Assembly: GCA_019188255.1 (NCBI GenBank)
Contig: JAETXT010000004.1
Span: 5,642,001 to 5,706,000, forward strand
DNA: 64,000 nt
Direction: 5' to 3'
Source: Verticillium longisporum
Lineage: Eukaryota; Ascomycota; Sordariomycetes; Glomerellales; Plectosphaerellaceae
Every line of letters begins with the position of its first letter. Within the stretch, counting starts at the first letter, position 1. This document shows, piece by piece, positions 21,555-32,440 of the stretch. A program made the position numbers and the translations under genes. Below the pieces are notes generated by a model. That model saw nothing but the letters and a program-made list of their open reading frames with translations. It was not told the DNA's origin and made no database searches.

Positions 21555-23394
21555 TCAGATAGAAAGACACTCCCCAGACCACTTCTGTGCCAGCACCATC
21601 CAGTTCCAATCCTGTCCCGCGTCTCTCGCCCTCCACACTCGCTCTTCCACAAATCTCCTCGTCCTTTCGACGGTCACAGTCCTTCTGTGTGCAGCGATGG
21701 AAGCCAGGACCTCCCCAACAGCCCGTCTGTCTTCTTCTCCGCGCATCTCGCAGGCCGCAAGGAAGACGGGCCAGAGAAGAAGCTTCGTCTCAGTAGCTGG
21801 CGCGCCAGATGCGTAAAGGAGAACGTCATGCGCGCCGTGGAGATCCATGACGTCTGCTTCAGCTTCGGTTCCAGTTTCTGAGACTGCGGGCTGGGATGCA
21901 TCGTCGTTATTGATGCTGCTGCTAGGAGGGTGCTCCAGACGGTGGAGGTAGAGGAGGGCTGCGGAGCGATAGGATGCGGCTTGGACACGAAATTTGCGGG
22001 TCGTCAGGAAGGGGTTGTTGTCTGTAATGGGAGGAGACCAGGCTGTCAGGCGATGGTAGAGGGACGCGGCCCGGAGTTGAATCGAGGTGGACTCGGGGGA
22101 GGGGTTGAAAAAGGGCGTCATGGCGGATGGTCGTTTGATGTCTGAACAAACCGAAACGGAGGACTTGGGGCTGGTGTCTGTGGCATTTGAGGTATCTTGA
22201 GACGATGGGGACATGGATGCCTCTGTATTTTCAAGCACTGCTTGGTCGGTCGCCGATGCATGACACGGTTTGAGAATCTGCTCGCGCATATCCTCTGCGA
22301 GGATGCAGAGCTCCTCAAGCAAAGGCATGAGCGTTGCTGTGTAGCCGAGAAGACGGTCTGCTTTTGCGCAGTCGATCGTCTCGAACCAGATGCAGGTTGG
22401 CACGCGAGGGCGACTGAGATGAACGAGGGAAACGACAAGGTCTTGACGAGCAAGGGCACGCAGAAGGTAGCGGCTGACGAAGGAAATTTCGCCGCCTATC
22501 GAGGTGTGGTGCGATATGAGGGAGGAGACGTTACCCAGAACTGTCGGTATGGTGGCGTGGTGGCCTGGCTGCGCGAGCGTGACGAGCTGTCCTCGTGGTG
22601 AGTACATAGCAAGATTTGATAGGCGTGTGCGAATAGGGGATCGCAATGCTACGGTAGCTTACCTCCATGGCACATAGACCTAGAAGCAAAAAGAGGGCTT
22701 CCTCGAAGTAAAAGCTCGACGCCTTCATGCTCCGAAGGTTGGCTAGGATCTTTGCTCTTCGATTCAGAACGGGCAGCAAGGATCCCGCCCTGTCGCCGAC
22801 TTGATACGCATAACCAATGGCCGACAAAGTGTCTGCCACCCGTACTGGGTCGCGCTGGAGTATCAGCAATGCGTTGGCGTTCATCTCGCTGACGAATTCT
22901 TGTCCGATTAGAAGTTCGGAAGGGTGCCCTTTGAAAGTTAGCCATGACTCGATTCGGATGCCTCCCAACTCCGCAAGCCGCGTGAAAGAGTTCGTTAGAA
23001 ACAGAGACGTACGGTTAAAGTAAAGTTCAATGTTGATCTCATCAGAAGCCGGAACAGCCCCGGGGGGTATGAGCGACAGAAAACCTAAACTATCGAGGGC
23101 TGGTAATGACACTGCAGCCTTTCCGTTCCGCATCAGCTGTGCGCCTACGGCCGCCTTGTTCGACCCTAGGACTGTGGCCGTCGTAGGCCCCGTTGGCGTT
23201 CTGACGTTCCGTGCCGAAGGTGCGGCTGAGGCGCCTGTCGACGGCACAGGCTTCGCATACCCCTGGCAAACATGCCGTCTCCGCGCACACGTCCCGCAAG
23301 ACGGCCGGAGCTCGTCGCATTTGACCTTCGCGCGGCGGCAATCGAGGCAACCGTTGCGAGATCGCCGCGTAGGCGGCATCGCAGGTGGTGGCAT
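21555..23394 (-). CDS. Zn2Cys6 transcription factor
   Basis: Exons 23394-22663 and 22586-21555 (intron 22587-22662, GTAAGC..CAG) give 587 residues. The N-terminus has the binuclear zinc cluster C16-C19-C26-C33-C36-C43 (CX2CX6CX6CX2CX6C) with the basic loop RRAKVK. The rest resembles the Fungal_trans_2 type of regulatory region, with ELYFNRTSLFL and a helical C-terminus. It is convergent with the hydantoinase fusion (206 bp between stops) and completes the 12.5-23.4 kb set, so it is the obvious candidate regulator of those genes. That link is inference from position only. Confidence 0.92.
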
Positions 23395-23955
23395 TTCAGG
23401 GCATGTTCGGCCGATGGGGAAATGTTAAGTACAGCGCCGTGCCGCTGCTTGTTTAGTTTACGTTCCGGGTTGGCGTCGGGCTTGCAGCTGTGGGTAATGA
23501 GTCTTGAAAGTAGGAGGGTCGGGCAGCAGGAGTTTGGCGGTCGGGCGAACAGTCGGGGTCAAATACCGACGCCGGGTTTAACGAGAGGGCACTGCAGACA
23601 TCCGACAGTTCGTTTCCTTGATCCTATTTTTTGGTCGACGGGCTCAGGGGTTCCACGTGCCCCTCAATTCATCAGATCTGGCCTGGGCCGCCCTAGTTTC
23701 CCAATTCCCCCTCTTCCATCGGATGCACATCCCTGCCAGTGTACCGGATTTACCGGCTGTGACCGATACTGACCGACTCTGAATCACTGACCGAATCTCT
23801 GACCGAAGGCAACCTTCAGCCAAGGCTCCCAAGAACAACAAGTTACAGTTTCTGGCGGCCGGAGAAGAGGATGCACGAAGTTCGTGCGTGCTCTTACCCT
23901 CTTTACAAGGACATATCATTTAGAACAACCACAACTGGGGGACCTAAGTCGCACG
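23395..23955. other. divergent intergenic region
   Basis: 560 bp between the Zn2Cys6 gene and the RibD/DHFR-like gene. It has several ACCGA or GACCGA repeats near 23758-23808 (CTGACCGA recurs four times) and no ORF I trust. Confidence 0.5.
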
Positions 23956-24501
23956 ATGCCGCGCGTACGGTATAATGTTGCTACTACTCTTGATGGCTTC
24001 ATCGCCTCGCTCGATGGCTCAACTACATGGATTCTTGACGACCCATCCATTGATTTCACCGCCCTTTACAACGAATTTTCGTGTTTTGTCATGGGCCGCA
24101 AGACGTACGAAGCAATGCTTCACCACGGGGAGACATCCGGTGCCAATCCTCTTGCCGGTTACCATGTCATCGCCATAAGCAAGACATTGAAGCAAGAAGA
24201 TCATCCCGACATTGAAATCGTCAGAGATGGCTATCTAGATATGGTCAAAAACCTCAAGTCTGGCCAGGGCAAAGATATCTGGCTCATGGGCGGCGGCCGT
24301 CTTGCCAGTGAGTTCCTCGCAGCTGGGCTGCTGGACGCTATTGAGACAGCTGTCATGCCGGCCATTATCGGCAGAGGCATAAAGATGATATCGCAGGAGA
24401 CTGAAAATCAAGACTTTTGGAAGCTCAACCTGCGAAGTGTGCACAAGAAGGAGACTGGTATTCTCATGCTGACATACGACATCCTGTACTGCCGAGCTTA
24501 G
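23956..24501 (+). CDS. RibD C-terminal / dihydrofolate-reductase-like protein
   Basis: 181 residues from ATG 23956 (MPRVRYNVATTLDGFIA), without introns. The opening strand followed by TLDGFIA, then FVMGRKTYEAM, and DIWLMGGGRLASEFLAAGLLD are hallmarks of the RibD_C/DHFR-like reductase fold that binds NADPH. Length fits single-domain bacterial YwjB/YyaP-type proteins. An upstream in-frame extension exists, but its sequence is not conserved in style, so this ATG is preferred. Function is uncertain: these small reductases are not the housekeeping DHFR or the riboflavin enzyme. It has no visible operon-like relation to neighbours. Confidence 0.85.
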   Translation: MPRVRYNVATTLDGFIASLDGSTTWILDDPSIDFTALYNEFSCFVMGRKTYEAMLHHGETSGANPLAGYHVIAISKTLKQEDHPDIEIVRDGYLDMVKNLKSGQGKDIWLMGGGRLASEFLAAGLLDAIETAVMPAIIGRGIKMISQETENQDFWKLNLRSVHKKETGILMLTYDILYCRA

Positions 24502-24914
24502 AGAACTGCTATGACTTGGACTTGTATTCGCACCATACCATAATCTCTCATACTTATTGTACCGTAGGCCTCCGTCTTCCTGTGTCATGGCTGATGCCAC
24601 AGCATTTTCCCTGATTAATGTCCGCTGCTGACTGATGCAACAGACCTGATCTTGTCTCTCATGGGCGACCTCGACAGCATGCTACCAGGGACAGTAGGAA
24701 GGTTGACGATAGAATTTCGCCGACATAGCTCCTACAACAGAGTTGACCTATACAACATTCACTTCCATCCGACCGAGAGCGAATGCCTGGAAGAGGCTTT
24801 ATTGCCTCACGCCGCCCGATGCTGTTTCTTTCCATCAGGTCCAAATCGGCCTCGCATTCAAAAGGCGAAGTGACAGATGGTTATTGTCGTCGACGACATC
24901 TGCAAAAGGAAAGA
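24502..24914. other. intergenic, no gene seen
   Basis: 3' flank of the RibD-like gene and of the tRNA gene. On the minus strand a TTTT run lies just downstream of the tRNA (24903-24908), a usual RNA polymerase III stop. Confidence 0.5.
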
Positions 24915-25000
24915 CTCCCCGAGACAGGTTCGAACTGTCGATCTCCCGATTTACCTGTTGAATAACAGTCGGACGCCTTAACCAACTGGGCCACCAGGGA
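24915..25000 (-). tRNA. tRNA-Asn (anticodon GTT) with a 12-nt intron
   Basis: Read 25000 to 24915. Acceptor stem TCCCTGG pairs with TCGGGGA (two G-T wobbles), D arm GCC..AGTTGGTTAA..GGC, anticodon stem TCCGA/TCGGG, T arm GACAG-TTCGAAC-CTGTC, discriminator G. The anticodon loop is CTGTTA plus a 12-nt insertion (TTCAACAGGTAA) plus A, so the anticodon is GTT and the insertion sits one base 3' of it, the standard nuclear intron place. The intron AACAG can pair with CTGTT of the loop, as in other tRNA introns. The internal A and B boxes are intact. Confidence 0.95.
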
Positions 25001-25396
25001 TTAATTGTTGAACGGCCGAATGGCAATGTGCATCATGTTGAGAAAATGCCGCATTGGTGGGGATGTCATGCATTCGTGGTGCAGTATGGTGGGGTTCTTC
25101 TCTGTAGTTTTTGGCTCTGTCCACCTCGATCATGTTGGTTCCGTTTAGGGACCATCTTTCCAAAAAGTGACGAAACGCCTTACACATCCTTTAGTATAAG
25201 ATGTTTCTGTTTATGTTCCTAGCAGCTGAAGTTCGACGCATTACCTAGGCCTTGATAAGAGTCATCCAAGGTTGCCCTCTCGACCCACGCTGTTCACTGG
25301 AAGACCAGAAAGTGGCCCTGGCAAATGTCACACTCGCCAACACCCACCTCAATCGTGCGCTGTCCGGAGACCCCAATGGCGCTTCTAACCTCTTCC
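25001..25396. other. intergenic, no gene seen
   Basis: Upstream of the tRNA and downstream of the NmrA-like gene. No conserved ORF. Confidence 0.5.
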
Positions 25397-26426
25397 TCAT
25401 GCATCGCTGAGCCAAACCTCTTTGCGCTGCTCAGCCATGACCCGAAACTTTCTCGGTTCTCTCCCCGTGAGCTTCAACACCACGTCGTTCGTCCTCTCCT
25501 CGCTTCCATGGAGAATCTGAACATCCAACGCTGCCATCATGTCAGCGTAGCCATCCGGCATGCCCGCAATAGCGAACATATCCTTCCGCTCGCGCGGCGT
25601 CTGTTGGTGATGCACGACTTTGCGGCCCAGCACGTCGGAAATAATCGCAGCAATCTGTTTTGGTATTAGCAAAAGTCACCCTCACGAGTTAGACGACGAG
25701 TATGAGCACCCACATCGCCGTAGGAAAGCAGCTCCGGCCCCAGAACCAGAAACTCTGCATTGGGCGCTGCCTCCTGCGTCAAGAGCTGGAACGCCGAGGC
25801 CGCAATGTCCTCGACAGCGACCCATGGAATTCGTCCCTCCCCCGTGGCCGAGTACACCTTGCCCTCGCCCCAAATAGACACGACGTGCGCCCTGTGCTCT
25901 ACCAGATTCTCTGCCAGCATGTCAGCGCCCGCTCGCCCGCCTCTCGCAGCTTGCCACAGAGGGAATGCACGCGCTGCCGCGACTCACCCTGGAACCAGGT
26001 CGGGCGTAGAGCCGCCCACTCAGTTCGGCCCTCGTCGTCGAGAGCTTTGAGGTAGGCGTGCACCTTGCCCATTGCCACGCCCTCCTCGTCTGCTTCTAGC
26101 GCGCTCGAGCTCAGGAGGACAAATCGCCGGACTCCCTTTTCTCGTGCAATATTGATGAACGCCGACATGGGGGAGAAACTGTCGAGAATGGGTGGCGCGA
26201 CGAGGAAGACGGCGCGCGGTGTCGCGGCGAGAGCTTTGGCGTAGGTCGTCTCATCGTGCCAGTCAAACGCGACCCCTGAGATGTTCGTGGCATCGGGCTC
26301 GGTGGTGGCACCACTACGGGAGGCTTGGATAGTGGGCATGTCCGTTTTGGCCAAGAGCGCGGCGATGCTGCGAGCCACCTTACCGGTGCCGCCGAGGAGG
26401 AGGACTGGGCCTGCATTGAACGGCAT
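25397..26426 (-). CDS. NmrA-like / EasG-type NAD(P)-dependent reductase
   Basis: Exons 26426-25988, 25910-25714 and 25654-25397 (introns 25911-25987 with GTGAGT..GCTGAC..CAG, and 25655-25713 with GTGGGT..GCTAAT..CAG) give 297 residues. The Rossmann signature VLLLGGTGKVA is at the N-terminus, then AVFLVAPP, RRFVLLSSSA, ALRPTWFQENL and IPWVAVEDIAASA, the order seen in NmrA/HSCARG proteins and in the ergot-alkaloid festuclavine/agroclavine dehydrogenase group. Length fits. An ATG at 26450 in the same frame is an alternative start. Whether it is a redox sensor or a metabolic reductase cannot be decided. No prenyltransferase or other ergot gene is near, so an alkaloid role is not supported. Confidence 0.88.
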
Positions 26427-26823
26427 GATGACAAGTGATCGGTTTGTCATGATGCGTCTGTAAGCCAGGCACATGGCTTCCAGAAAGTAGAGCGTGGCCA
26501 TCACTTATACAAATGTCATCGTCTTGGCTATCGGGGCGTTGCTGCCGGCAGGGTGCTGGTGCGGAGTTAAGCCGCTGTTACTCGGGCGCGGACGGAGGAG
26601 AACTGTCCGTGCAGCGGCGCGGTATTGCACCGATGATGGATAATCACGGGATGTGCAAACATGGGACATTCATTGTACGAGGGGCTCGCCCACATCCTGC
26701 CATAGACCATGATAACATGTGTCTTCGACGGAGAATAAGCAATGTATTGCATGTTGACAGCCGATGTGTCAGTATATTTCTCGATTTTGGGAATGGTACT
26801 GCTGCCACACCGCCGGATAACTT
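26427..26823. other. intergenic, no gene seen
   Basis: Head-to-head spacer between the NmrA-like gene and the AMP-binding remnant. The missing N-terminal part of the latter is not found here in any frame. Confidence 0.5.
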
Positions 26824-27720
26824 ATGAGGGTTCGATTCTTTGTCACACCCAGCCTGGCGAGAAAGGTGTTGTTCGTCACTCGTTTGCAGGCACGGTTGCT
26901 TACATCGGCCAGAAACCTCATCAACAACGCGCGCTACACTGGCCAGGCCATGCGCCTGACTGAACATGACATCGTATTCAGCCCGCCACCTCTTTTCCGC
27001 TGTTTCGGACTGGTGGTGGGCTTCCTGGCCTCTTTCTGCTACGGCAGCGCGGTAATTTCCCGCTCAGAGGCGTTCAACGCCGAATTGACGCTGGACACGG
27101 TTGTTAAAGAAAACGCGACGGCGCTGTTTGGGATGCCTACCATGTTCAACGCCGAGTTGTGGATACTCGAGGCGAAGAAGCATTGTATCACCACGCTGCG
27201 GACTGGTCCGGCCGCTGGGTCTCCTGTTCCACCGTACTTGATGAGGAGTATCAAAAGGGAGAGGGATTTCACGGGTATGCTGATCGGCTACGGCATGATG
27301 GAGACCAGCCCTGTCACCTTCATCACGTCGCTGGACGATAGCGAGGAGACCATGTTGACCAGCATAGGCAGGGTTCTGCCACACACGTGGACTAAGGTTG
27401 TCGACCCCGAGGGCAACACTGCCCCGATCGGACAGAAAGGTGAGTTGTGCGCCTCTGGATTTGCTCTGCAGAAAGGCTACTGGGAAGATGACGAGAAGAC
27501 GGCCGAGGTGATGAGGTACGACGAGGGTGGCGTTCGGTGGATGCTTACTGGTGATGAGGCTTCCATCGACGCGGAGGGCTACGCGCATATCACTGGGCGT
27601 ATCAAAGACATCATCATCCGGGATGGAAATGTTGGTGGCATTGCCAGAAGAGAGGTTGGTGGCCGTATTGAATCGGAGGGGAGTTCTGCGTTTCAACGGC
27701 ATGATCATCCATCAGTAATC
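26824..27720 (+). pseudogene. truncated acyl-CoA synthetase (AMP-binding) remnant
   Basis: The middle of an ANL-superfamily acyl-CoA synthetase. Seen: NLINNARYTGQAMRL, DIVFSPPPLFRCFGLVVG, TALFGMPTMF, LRTGPAAGSPVP, GYGMMETSP, GFALQKGYWED, WMLTGDEASIDAEGY and GRIKDIIIRDG. The phosphate-binding P-loop and about 200 N-terminal residues are missing upstream, and after the GRIKDIIIR hinge the usual C-terminal lysine domain is replaced by unrelated sequence. GYGMMETSP and TGDEA also differ from the usual GYGMTETSP and TGD.A. The piece has no frameshift of its own over about 270 codons, so it is a recent truncation or a rearranged copy. It would not be expected to be active. Confidence 0.8.
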
Positions 27721-29486
27721 GTATTCCCCTTGATGTTGCATCGATGTAGCAGACGACAATCGGACCTTGGACTGTTTCAATGCGTTCATCACGGGCCTCG
27801 CCATACTAGATGATAGTTGCCGTGCAGTTGGTTGTCAGTATCGTCAAGTGTCTTTTGCCTGCAGGCTTTGGAGTTTACGGCGCCGACCTCGGGCCAGAAC
27901 CGAGAGACGCTTGATTTGCAATCGTGTCCGGGGGTAACCGACAGCGACTCCTTCGTCTCAAGCACAGAATGGACACTAGGAATGTGCTATCCTACGCCTG
28001 TCCGTTGAAGAAAGTATCACCAAAATTGAAACTTGTCTTGATTTTCACTGGCAGAAGCGGCCTGGGGAGGGACTATTGCGCCGACGGTTGGATCTCTTTG
28101 GCCAATACAGCAAGCTCCAATAGCCAAATAGCGCGCTCGGTCAGCATCAGTGACATGACCAAATAAGAATATTCAGCGGCCAAGGGAGCTGGCCTGAGGA
28201 GGCAGCACTCGGATATGTCTTACAACGAGGAATATCGTCAGCATTGTCAGCCATTTTGCAAGAGCAAGTGCGGCAACTGCCTCAAACCCCAAAGGGCATT
28301 TCTTGGCTAGCACATGGCCCAGTGAGCATTGAAATGCTTCTTGTTACCGGTATAACACTAACTGTTGGACTTCCCAGGTCCATAGGAATATTTGGCTTAC
28401 TTCCGGAGCCAATGGCTCACCCATCCCGCAAACGATCCTTGCGTGGATGTAGTTGGGCCTTGTGCCAAGCACCAGGACCCTTGGTTTTCTACTGCAGCCG
28501 ACTTTGACGATGTATCACGCTGGCGACAACAACAACGAGCAAATTTGTAGGCAGGAAGATGTCGCCCGGTGTGGTTTTGGCAGCATACCTGTACTGGACA
28601 GTTTCTCGGGTATCTGGCTATCATTAACACCCGAAAGAGCATGGATTTCTCGATAATTTGCTCTAGACACACCAAGAGTCTGCACCAATCAAAATTTGGC
28701 AGTTGAACATGGAGTATCGCCGGACCATGTAGCTCGTATGTTGTCACTGCAACGCTGGCTCTTGGGGGTTTTGGCTTTTGTGTCTTCTTTATCGAGCATA
28801 TGCAGAGTGTAAATTATTAAGGTTCAAGGCTAATCGGCTCAAGCGCTGGTTTCGTCGACATTGCAGAAACACGCAGCTGCACCTCGCCACAGCATGGTAC
28901 TTTTGTAAATACTACCTTCCTCAACCGACTGTGCCAGGACAATGTTACATAAGGTGCCTACTGAGATCACCCAAGGCCCCACTCATGCCGTATAGGATGA
29001 ACACACTTGCGAAGGACGGTGGTGATACTCGAGAACGCCGCTCCCGTGCAGGCCACTCGACCAATGGCATTATCTGTAGTCGCGCCGGTTAACGACTTGT
29101 ATAATGCATAACTACCTGAGTTAAAGTACTTTGATCCATTTGGTTTCTGTCATGGGGCATGCCGGCTGTGCCAAGGGGCCGCGGCTCCAATGGGCCTTTC
29201 GCGGCCTCTGCACAGCTCTTCCGCACGCGTGGCTGGATTTTACCCTGACAGAAACTCCAACGAGGCTATCGGACGGATTCTTCTTAGCCATACAGCATTT
29301 CAGATACCACGTCTCCAGATCAGTCGAGGCCCCATCTTGAGAGCTTCTATAAAAGCCAGACCAAAGCCCGTGTCCTTTCGCTCCATTTCTTCTATCATCA
29401 GCATCCATCATCAGATCCTCTCAACTCTGCTCCTCGCCCAAATCACTTTACACACTCATCAATGTTGTTTCTTCCAAAAGGCCATC
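27721..29486. other. gene-poor region, no gene seen
   Basis: About 1.7 kb with only short, unconserved ORFs. A TATA box for the next gene lies at 29348-29354. Confidence 0.5.
29348..29354 (+). promoter_or_regulatory. TATA box of the small secreted protein gene
   Basis: TATAAAA, 133 bp upstream of the ATG at 29487, followed by a CT-rich tract (29375-29450) as is usual at fungal transcription starts. Confidence 0.6.
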
Positions 29487-29908
29487 ATGTTCTCTTCGAT
29501 CACTCAAGCCCCCATGATCGCCCTCGGGACCTCTCTTAGCGTGCTCCTTGTGCCCGCCATGGCCCTCGATCTCGCGCTCTGCTACGATCGGGACTACCGT
29601 GGAGGCTGCGCTGTGAGGACCCTCTTCACATTCAGATATAAACAGATAGCTGCTAACACCTAGGTCTGCAGAACAAGTGGCCCATGCCGATCAACTCTTG
29701 CTTCAGCAACCACGGCGGCAGCAACTGGAGCGGTTTCACCAACGACGCTGTATCCAGCTTCCGCATCAGCGGTGGCTGCTGCCGCTTCTACAAAGACGCT
29801 GACTGCCAAGGCGGTCCGATGTTCACCGAGTGCAACATCAACGTCCCCAGCATCCACGACCGATATGGTCAGTTCAACGACCAGCTGAGCAGCGTTTATT
29901 GCTACTAG
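29487..29908 (+). CDS. small secreted cysteine-rich protein, possibly beta/gamma-crystallin-like
   Basis: Exons 29487-29612 and 29672-29908 (intron 29613-29671, GTGAGG..CTAAC..CAG) give 120 residues. Residues 1-26 form a signal peptide (hydrophobic core SLSVLLVPAMA). The mature part has eight cysteines, including CYDRDYRGGC, INSC, GGCCRF, DADCQGG and a C-terminal VYCY. The order of aromatic-rich strands with SSFRISGGCCRFYKDADCQG followed by ..DQLSSVYCY recalls the Greek-key pattern of small crystallin-fold secreted proteins. That fold is inference from pattern only. It lies alone, with more than 1.7 kb of gene-poor DNA on each side, a common setting for fungal effector candidates. Function unknown. 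Confidence 0.8.
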
Positions 29909-32440
29909 AGAGGGGTTATCGAACTCCTGGAAAGGGCAGTGACATGTGGCAGTGTACCTAAACACCTGCACTGGCAGATGACTGGGGCAGACTTTCCGGA
30001 GGTCGCCATTTGTCGAGGCATTCGGTTGAATCTTGACGCTGCGTTCTTATGCAGTTACTGTTGGTTTGGATATCATCAGCAGAGTTAATAGGGTTCTAAA
30101 TAGTTCCGCAGTATATACCAAAGGGCTTCGACTCGGTCAAACATGTCAAACCAGCCGGGTGGCATTTGAGGTGATTACAGGTTCCCAGAAGTTGTTTCTT
30201 ATTGTTTTGTTTGATTTACACGTATTCGCCCGGTTTAGAAAGTACCTGAAACTTCTCGGAGGTCCCCAAGTTATGATGCCACCTACGTATGTGGTGTTGA
30301 AGTCTTTATTGACCCTCGAGACAGCCGCGCATCCGTCCTATGGTAAATCAACAATTTTCAAGTGTTATCGGGCCCCTTCGTCACCTGTTCATGATCCATT
30401 AAATATTCTTTGTGTAGACAGTCTGAATCTGTGCAGCTGTTTCTTGAGTTGACTGTTTCCCGGGTTACTGTCTTGAGATGATGCTAGCTCACGCGTGGGG
30501 ATAATTAGTCGGCAAGTATTACAATGGAGTCGGTAAAACCGACGAATACCTGGACCTAGGCGAACCGGTTGAAATTCAGAGACGTGTCGTCGACTCAGGG
30601 CTTTATACTGACGATTTAGTAGGGCTTCGTTTGAGTTGGTCTGTTTAGCCTCACTCGTTGAAGCGGCGCATTTTGCGAGGACGAAATGCCCGCTTCTTTT
30701 GACTACTGCATGTACAACGAGATTATCTAAGGCTCTATTACCTTCGCATCTCATCACGAGGGACAATTTTGGCGTGAGAAGATGTTCTTCACCCGACATA
30801 AGAGTTAGCGCATAAAAGTGAGTAGGTAAATCAACTCCTCCCATCCAGTTGGCGGTCGTCGCCTAAAAGCTTGAAGCTGCCTCGGAAGTACAACGACAAT
30901 GATAACGTAGCTGGAGGCCTGGCTGCTCTTTTACATCTCCTAATTCCTTTCACTTTTTCATCCTGAATCGAAGTTCTTGGTTGGCAGCTTCGGACAGCAG
31001 TACACATCGCTCCCGAAGTATTTGGCAGGGCCAATGAGTACCTAGGTATCCATTCCACATGACGCCATGTATAGGATCCTAACATTCCGTGCGGAACAAC
31101 TTGCCGTTGTTCTTGCTTTTTAGATGATGTTCGATGGTGTAAGCAACGGTTCTGGCTGTTGTGTCGCAATTGTGGCTGGTTGCCTTGTGATTTCAATCGT
31201 TAGTAAGAATTCTTGTAGGTCGAGGACGTCTGGAAATGCTTCGACTATTTAGGTGCCGCCGTTAAGAACCAAAGCGACAAACATAGCTGTCGTACCGTCA
31301 GCGGGACTGCTGGCGGCGGAAGTGTCAATTATCGGTATCACGTGAATGCGATTCGAACCGATTTCGAGCCCTTGACTGGCTGAAAGTCATCGCAATCTGC
31401 TGTAAGCTTGCAGCAATATTGACGCGGCTCGCAGCGCTGCCGATGTACTTGCAGGCCTTTGAGACCCAGTCAGTATACATCTGACTCAAATTGCCGTATT
31501 TCCATGTCAGGAGGCTCCTACGGAGCCAAGGAATAGGGGACCTTAGAAGTATGGTGTAGGGGGCCCAATACCATAGAACAGAATATATAAGGGCCGCAGA
31601 GGGCGCTCCTAGGTGCGAGGGCCAGACTTTAGATATATTCCAACTCCCTACCTGATAGTTAACTACTGCTGAACCAATTTGGAGATTACCTGTGTCGGTG
31701 ATCACGTTGGCCTATGACCATGTAATCGAGGGAGAAATGAATCGCGGATTCACTGAGCGCTGGGGGCAAGTCGGTAGCTTAGAACAATATAAATATCACA
31801 CGACTTACACCGCCGAACCTACGACTCAGAGCTCTCAGGCACAGCCGAAGTTATGCGTAAGGGTTCACGTAAGCAGTGAAGGCCTCTCAGCAGTTAGAGT
31901 ACGGATAATACCCATTGAAGACCTCTTCACTCTACTAATTTAACCGCTTTAACATACTAATTTATCTGCCCCGCGCAGTAGACTGGAAAGGCTTCCGGTG
32001 TATTCCTAACTACGCCTACTAAGCGTCCATAAAGGAATACCGCAATAGAGACCTGCCCTAGTTTATGCTGCTATAATAGTACGGAGGGTATCGATACCGA
32101 TTTCCAATTGAACTCGATACACCCAGAGTTAGGATAGCGTAAGAATATGAGTAGAAACAGGGCAAAAACGAAGAGTACCCACGGGAGATGATTAGCACCA
32201 CATCTGATCTCGCCTCAATTCTCAAGTCTGAACTGGTGATACTGTTGAACTTTCACTTGCGCTCATGACGCCAGCTTCTTCACGGACGCGACCATGGCAC
32301 CACTATAAATTGCGGTGGCGTTTTATCACAGAGATCGATGCTTTGAATGTCGCATGGGGCAGGTCTTTGGATTCGAGGCCCACCACTGGGGCATCATCGT
32401 CCTACCCGAGCCCGGACAAGAACGAGGTGGTTGCTAGACC
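29909..32440. other. gene-poor region with possible transposon debris
   Basis: No conserved ORF. Near 31690 a sequence starting TGTCGGTGATCACGTTGGCC, with TATAAATA about 100 bp later, resembles the 5' part of a solo LTR. The following 200 bp is TA-rich. No matching second end was identified. Confidence 0.4.

Noticed and set aside
25397..27720. Ergot-alkaloid or secondary-metabolite cluster suggested by the EasG-like reductase and the acyl-CoA synthetase piece
   Set aside because: The synthetase is truncated and no prenyltransferase, PKS, NRPS or P450 is in the window.
30389..31705. Several 120-150-codon ORFs on the minus strand
   Set aside because: No domain, low-complexity or chance composition, and no splice-supported extension.
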